From: Chitinophaga pinensis
GTDB taxonomy: Bacteria > Bacteroidota > Bacteroidia > Flavobacteriales_D > Crocinitomicaceae
Reading direction: 5' to 3'
Length of the DNA stretch: 6,882 nucleotides
Assembly: GCA_945868555.1 (NCBI GenBank)
Contig: CAMBMC010000131.1
Coordinates: forward strand, 1 to 6,882
Made by a program: the position numbers and the translations under genes. Below, in pieces: positions 5,374-6,882 of this stretch; the stretch's first letter is position 1, and each line of letters starts with the position of its first letter. The notes beneath the pieces are model-generated. The model had not been told where the DNA came from, ran no database searches, and saw nothing but the letters and a program-made list of their open reading frames with translations.

Positions 5374-6663
5374 TCAAGGTTGACTGATAAATTGCTTGTA
5401 GTTCTGTGGCGTTACGCCAGCAATTCGAAAACTGCTCAGTGTTTTCTCTTGGCTACTAAGAAGTTCCTTGCAATAAGTAACATAATCTTTCTCGTAATAG
5501 TCGTAAGACCATTTCATGGATGGATTTTCGGCGACAAGCTTTTCCATAATTTTAATGTCCTCCTTAAAACCTTGCTCCAGGAGGGTAAATGCTACACGGA
5601 AGTTTGTATTCTCCATAAGGGCTTTGTGCATGGCTGGTTGGTACTTTGATCCGTAGTCTAAGTACCATGAAATGAAAAGACGAAATTCATAATAGGCAAA
5701 ATATGTCGGGAGGGATTCCTTGATAAAGTCCAATTTTCGCTTTTCGTTTTTTGCCAACTTTGCTGCTAGAGCTGCGTCAAGTGAAGCTTTTGTCCCATTT
5801 CGGTATGCTGAAAATTCATCCATTATTCCATAAATTCCGGAAAGATTGGCACTGACCCTGCTGCCATTACCGACATATGATTTTAATCGAAAGATTTTAT
5901 CGGAGGCCTCTTTTGGAACAATTGACAGAAATTTTTCAGAAGTGAAGCTTGGTGTTCTTTGAAATTCGATGATTATGGTTGGATCTACACAGATTTCAGT
6001 AAACGAGTTGAAATGATGTGTAGACTCATGAACCACCGTGTTAAAACTACTTATCAATCGATCGTTGGTCGTGTCTTTGCTTGCGGCGACATTCACATTG
6101 TTTACTACCGAATAATAACAGCCTGGACCACAATAATTCGTGTCAATAAATCTTTTGTACCCTGGCGCATATGCATTGAGCAAGGTCATGAAATAAACTT
6201 TTGCTTGGTCGCTCGGATTTTTTATCCCAACTATTTTTTCCTCTTTAATAATGGTTGGATGTGGATTTAGAGGATTGTATTCGATGGATTTAAAATAAAT
6301 GCTATCTGTTGTTTTAGTGCCCAAACAATTGGCACCGAGCATTGCCTCCCATCGTTTTTCAAAAAGACGTTCCCCTCGGATAAAAAAGAATTTTTCCTCT
6401 AGTGATTGATTCCCACGACGCTTCGACTTGGAGTCAAAAGTCAATTTATGGTGCTTCAAATTAAATAGCCCACTATCCACTTTTACATCCGATTTCGTGC
6501 AAAATAAATGCTCATAGTGACCATCGCTATAAAGCCGCAACACAAACAATCTTGATTTTCCATTTCCATAGGTAAACACATTCATAGACTCAGAAATCTC
6601 AGCAGAAAGTGCCATAAATCCAGACAAAAAAAAGAGTGCAAAGAATGAACTTAGATTGCGCAT
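5374..6663 (-). CDS. Secreted HExxH metalloprotease-like protein, uncharacterised
   Basis: 429 residues from the chosen ATG (6661-6663), beginning with a Sec signal peptide MRNLSSFFALFFLSGFMALSA (cleavage near 21). The N-terminal part (about 25-120) is beta-rich, with LRLYSDGHYEHLF and a later GLFNLKHHKLTF, a pattern common in exported Bacteroidota proteins. The second half has VVHESTHHF, giving the zinc motif H212-E213-x-x-H216. E283 in MDEFSAYRNGT, 67 residues on, is a plausible third ligand of gluzincin type. A CGPGC pair (C178, C182) lies just before the motif. The C-terminal 130 residues are mostly helical in appearance. No named family was recognised, and peptidase activity is inferred from the motif only. 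The frame is open to 6798, but those 45 extra codons translate intergenic repeats. First gene of a probable operon with the MORN-repeat gene. Confidence 0.7.
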   Translation of the reverse strand: MRNLSSFFALFFLSGFMALSAEISESMNVFTYGNGKSRLFVLRLYSDGHYEHLFCTKSDVKVDSGLFNLKHHKLTFDSKSKRRGNQSLEEKFFFIRGERLFEKRWEAMLGANCLGTKTTDSIYFKSIEYNPLNPHPTIIKEEKIVGIKNPSDQAKVYFMTLLNAYAPGYKRFIDTNYCGPGCYYSVVNNVNVAASKDTTNDRLISSFNTVVHESTHHFNSFTEICVDPTIIIEFQRTPSFTSEKFLSIVPKEASDKIFRLKSYVGNGSRVSANLSGIYGIMDEFSAYRNGTKASLDAALAAKLAKNEKRKLDFIKESLPTYFAYYEFRLFISWYLDYGSKYQPAMHKALMENTNFRVAFTLLEQGFKEDIKIMEKLVAENPSMKWSYDYYEKDYVTYCKELLSSQEKTLSSFRIAGVTPQNYKQFISQP

Positions 6664-6708
6664 AGGACCGAGTTTTAAGGGGTGCTTGCTTGTAACGCAG
6701 TGTGCGGT

Positions 6709-6716
6709 TAAAAATA
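6709..6716 (-). promoter_or_regulatory. Candidate -7 box for the metalloprotease/MORN operon
   Basis: TATTTTTA on the minus strand, one mismatch from TAnnTTTG, 45 bp upstream of the ATG. No TTG at the expected -33 distance was found, so support is weak. The start-distal side abuts the repeat block from 6734. Confidence 0.22.
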
Positions 6717-6733
6717 ACAGGGAGGAAATAGAG

Positions 6734-6770
6734 AAAAGACCGCTTCGCTCAAAGACAAAAGACAAGAGAC
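6734..6770 (-). repeat. GTCTTTT heptads with AGCGAAGCG, inverted copy
   Basis: Read on the minus strand from 6770: GTCTCTT, GTCTTTT, GTCTTTG, then AGCGAAGCG (6741-6749), then GTCTTTT (6734-6740). The order two heptads, nonamer, heptad is the same as on the plus strand at 4436-4465. It abuts the 19-bp repeat at 6771 with no spacer. Confidence 0.82.
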
Positions 6771-6789
6771 ATGCTCGTACTTCGATGGC
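6771..6789 (+). repeat. 19-bp direct repeat, copy 2
   Basis: ATGCTCGTACTTCGATGGC, identical to 4190-4208. Here too a 9-bp spacer and then a TTA-rich heptad array follow. On the minus strand it overlaps the unused upstream part of the metalloprotease frame. Confidence 0.9.
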
Positions 6790-6798
6790 GTAAGGCAA

Positions 6799-6847
6799 TT
6801 ATTAATTATTAATTACGAATTACGAATTTCGAGCCACGAGTTACGAA
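6799..6847 (+). repeat. Heptad array TTACGAA, copy 2 (seven units)
   Basis: Seven in-phase units: TTATTAA twice, TTACGAA twice, TTTCGAG, CCACGAG, TTACGAA. It is more degenerate than copy 1 but keeps the exact 7-bp phase. GGCAATT (6794-6800) and AATTGCC (6846-6852) bracket it as an inverted repeat. Confidence 0.85.
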
Positions 6848-6882
6848 TTGCCCCTGGCATCAAATTCCCGAAGGGATCAAAT
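6848..6882 (+). repeat. CATCAAATTC element, copy at right edge
   Basis: TTGCCCCTGGCATCAAATTC (6848-6867), seven bases, then GATCAA (6875-6880), the arrangement of 4298-4330. GCC-CCT-GGC (6850-6858) and TCCC-GAA-GGGA (6866-6876) are small hairpins. The element is cut by the window end. Confidence 0.75.

Noticed and set aside
6664..6798. 45-codon N-terminal extension of the metalloprotease frame
   Set aside because: It translates the 19-bp repeat and GTCTTTT heptads in reverse and lies in front of a good signal peptide, so the ATG at 6661-6663 is the likely start.

Overview
The window looks like a chromosomal segment of a Bacteroidota bacterium, probably in or near Flavobacteriales. The evidence is moderate G+C, Sec signal peptides ending in the phylum's usual A-Q, S-Q or S-A contexts, start codons without Shine-Dalgarno sequences, and the gene families present. 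The order-level placement is inference. No transposase, integrase, reverse transcriptase or RNA gene was seen.

Layout. At the left edge, a short open stretch (1-60) cannot be assigned. A minus-strand MutT/NUDIX hydrolase gene (57-449) diverges from a plus-strand katG (743-3037) across a 293-bp promoter region. This KatG has an N-terminal signal peptide, so it is probably periplasmic. A 327-bp gap follows, filled with repeats and closed by a strong terminator (3260-3289). Next is a plus-strand gene for a secreted protein with the His-Gly / Ala-Cys dyad of the caspase-like clan CD peptidases (3365-4183). A 322-bp repeat-filled gap separates it from a convergent minus-strand pair. In that pair a secreted HExxH metalloprotease-like protein (5374-6663) is followed, 25 bp later, by a secreted MORN-variant repeat protein (4506-5348). 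The right edge (6734-6882) is again repeats.

The most unusual content is between the genes. Three gaps carry tandem arrays built on a strict 7-bp period, with different heptads: CATRGAR, TTACGAA, and the GTCTTTT/GTCTTAA/GTCCTTT series. They are combined with three other fixed words: AGCGnnGCG (six copies), a 19-bp exact direct repeat ATGCTCGTACTTCGATGGC (two copies), and a family with consensus TTGSCTYCGSCATCAAATTC (four good copies and one decayed copy before katG). The order of these words is partly conserved between loci. Two heptads plus AGCGnnGCG form a 23-bp module, and the TTACGAA arrays sit between the 19-mer and the CATCAAATTC motif. Small hairpins in the CATCAAATTC element seem to keep pairing through sequence change. 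This looks like an uncharacterised modular intergenic repeat family; its function and mode of spread are unknown.

Functionally, MutT (nucleotide-pool sanitation) and KatG (peroxide removal) both fit oxidative-stress defence, although they are divergently transcribed. The other three proteins are all predicted to be exported. The metalloprotease/MORN pair is a likely operon of unknown role.
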